Origin: Lachnospiraceae bacterium
GTDB lineage: Bacteria; Bacillota; Clostridia; Lachnospirales; Lachnospiraceae
Direction: 5' to 3'
NCBI GenBank assembly: GCA_900755865.1
Contig: CAAEHZ010000521.1
Span: 1 to 5,763 of the forward strand
Length of the DNA stretch: 5,763 nucleotides
The notes under the pieces are model-generated. The model saw only the letters and a list, made by a program, of their open reading frames with translations, was not told the origin of the DNA and ran no database searches. The position numbers and the translations under genes are program-made. This document shows, in pieces, positions 4,592 through 5,763 of this stretch. Position 1 is the first letter of the stretch; every line of letters starts with the position of its first letter.

Positions 4592-5763
4592 ATGAAAAAT
4601 GAAAAGAAGCTGGTGCTGATAGATGGGCACAGTATTTTAAACCGTGCCTTTTACGGACTGCCGGATTTAACTAATTCGGAGGGGCTGCATACCAATGCGG
4701 TATATGGCTTTTTAAATATTCTGTTTAAAATACTGGAGGAAGAAAAGCCGGAATATCTGGCAGTAGTCTTTGATGTGCATGCGCCGACCTTCCGGCACGA
4801 AATGTACGAGGCGTACAAGGGAACCAGAAAGGCAATGCCGGAGGAATTAAGGGAGCAGGTACCTCTTTTGAAAGAGGTATTAAAGGCGATGCAGGTGGAA
4901 ATCCTGGAGCAGGCGGGACTGGAAGCGGATGATATTCTGGGAACCCTTGCGAAGAAGGCACAGGCAGCAGGGCTGGAGGTTTCTCTGGTATCCGGGGACA
5001 GGGATTTATTGCAGATTGCAGATACCCATATTAAAATCCGGATTCCCAAGACAAAGCAGGGAAAAACGGAGATAGAGGATTATTACCCGGAGGATGTGCA
5101 GAGTGCCTATCAGGTAACGCCACTGCAGTTTATTGATTTAAAGGCGCTGATGGGAGATACGGCGGACAATATTCCCGGAGTTCCGAAGGTGGGGCAGAAA
5201 ACGGCAACGGAGCTGATGGTGCAGTATGGTTCACTGGAAGCGATTTACGCCCATGTGGAGGAAATTTCCAAGAAGAGTATCCGGGAATCCTTACAGGCGA
5301 ATAAGGCTTTGGCGGATTTAAGCAAGGCGCTGGCAACGATTCGGATTGACGCGCCGGTGGAGCTGGACAGGGAGGCGGCAAAGGCAGAGGGCTTCTTTAC
5401 AAAGGAAGCCTATCAGTTGTTTAAAAAGCTGGAATTTAAGAATCTGCTGGGCAGATTTGAAAAGGAAACTGCCCAAGAGGGACAGAATGTGGAAGCCCTG
5501 CGGGAAAGGTTCTTAAGAATTTCAGAGGAAAAGGCGTTTCTGGAACAGTTGAAAAAGCTTCCCAAAGGGGAAATGGCTGGTCTTGCTCTGGCAGTTGAGG
5601 GAAAGAAGCTGTACGGGATTGCGGTCTGCGTAGGGGAGCAGATTTTTTATTACGGCATCACCCAGCCGGAAAATGAGCAGCTTTCCTTATTCAGTATGGA
5701 GTCCGAAAAGGCGGATACGGATTTGGAAAAGGTCAGGGAAGCCCTTTTAAAGCTTTCCGGGGA
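4592..5763 (+). CDS. polA: DNA polymerase I (3' end missing)
   Basis: DNA polymerase I removes RNA primers and fills gaps during lagging-strand synthesis and excision repair. The window holds 390 codons plus two bases of a protein that usually has about 850-930 residues. The N-terminal 5'-nuclease domain keeps its metal ligands at positions close to those of E. coli Pol I: Asp11 in LIDGHS, Asp61 in VVFD, Glu111, Asp113 and Asp114 in LEADDILG, Asp136 and Asp138 in SGDRDLLQ, and Asp189 and Asp192 in LMGDTADNIPG. The last motif opens the DNA-binding helix-3-turn-helix (PGVPKVGQKTA). From about residue 305 the 3'-5' exonuclease-like domain begins. Its motif I position reads GLALAVEG (330-337) with no DxE pair, so proofreading is probably lost, as in Bacillus and Thermus enzymes. 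QLSLF at 363-367 fits the sliding-clamp-binding consensus. The palm, fingers and thumb are off the right edge. It lies 19 bp after the zf-HC2 gene, and its GC content is visibly higher than that of the hsdR, recombinase and fic genes. Confidence 0.96.
   Translation, partial: MKNEKKLVLIDGHSILNRAFYGLPDLTNSEGLHTNAVYGFLNILFKILEEEKPEYLAVVFDVHAPTFRHEMYEAYKGTRKAMPEELREQVPLLKEVLKAMQVEILEQAGLEADDILGTLAKKAQAAGLEVSLVSGDRDLLQIADTHIKIRIPKTKQGKTEIEDYYPEDVQSAYQVTPLQFIDLKALMGDTADNIPGVPKVGQKTATELMVQYGSLEAIYAHVEEISKKSIRESLQANKALADLSKALATIRIDAPVELDREAAKAEGFFTKEAYQLFKKLEFKNLLGRFEKETAQEGQNVEALRERFLRISEEKAFLEQLKKLPKGEMAGLALAVEGKKLYGIAVCVGEQIFYYGITQPENEQLSLFSMESEKADTDLEKVREALLKLSG
4860..4879. repeat. 20-bp near-perfect palindrome inside polA
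   Basis: The sequence from TACCTCTTT to AAAGAGGTA is a 9-bp perfect inverted repeat around a central TG. It lies in the codons for the nuclease-domain stretch QVPLLKEVLK. It has no T-run and is not a terminator. It may be a coding coincidence, a transcript hairpin or a protein-binding site. Confidence 0.4.

Noticed and set aside
4651..5049. Minus-strand open frame of about 132 codons, Ser- and Cys-rich.
   Set aside because: It is antisense to the conserved PolA nuclease domain, whose catalytic residues are all in place on the + strand. It is a shadow frame.
5130..5381. Minus-strand Pro-rich open frame.
   Set aside because: It is antisense to polA codons rich in GGN and GCN; the proline richness is the reverse reading of those codons.

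Overview
The window looks like chromosomal DNA of a low-to-moderate GC Gram-positive bacterium. A member of the Clostridia, perhaps Lachnospiraceae, is the best guess. The grounds are purine-rich coding strands, GGAG/GGAAG/GAGGAAG ribosome binding sites, a PolA with a degenerate proofreading domain, and the style of the restriction, integrase and Fic genes. No marker in the window fixes the taxon. All five genes lie on the + strand.

Positions 1 to about 4156 are an accessory segment. It begins inside hsdR, the motor/nuclease subunit of a type I restriction-modification system. The first ~200 residues, including the nuclease active site, are off the left edge, and hsdM and hsdS are not seen. 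After a 52-bp gap comes a complete 308-residue tyrosine recombinase with all six catalytic residues. After 99 bp comes a complete 204-residue Fic-domain AMP-transferase with its own C-terminal inhibitory motif. The most notable structure here is a perfect 14-bp inverted repeat at 2476-2489 and 3460-3473. It sits tightly on either side of the recombinase gene, outside its coding sequence, as expected of recombination sites. With the adjacent restriction genes this suggests a DNA-inversion (phase-variation) switch built around the hsd locus. That is an inference: the hsdS gene, where such switches normally act, is outside the window.

Positions about 4157 to 5763 look like core chromosome. A plausible sigma-70-type promoter (TTGAAT, 17 bp, TATACT) precedes a two-gene unit. 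The first gene encodes a small zinc-binding anti-sigma-like membrane protein (zf-HC2), with no sigma factor gene beside it. The second, 19 bp later, is polA (DNA polymerase I), cut by the right edge after 390 codons. Sample 60-base lines show the composition shift: 16 G/C at 2341-2400 and 22 at 3841-3900, against 30 at 4861-4920 and 35 at 5161-5220. PolA keeps all the main flap-nuclease metal ligands visible here but lacks the DxE proofreading motif. It also carries the pentapeptide QLSLF, a match to the sliding-clamp-binding consensus, in what looks like a loop of its dead exonuclease domain.

There is no gene-free stretch over 300 bases. I found no RNA gene, CRISPR array, insertion sequence or convincing intrinsic terminator.
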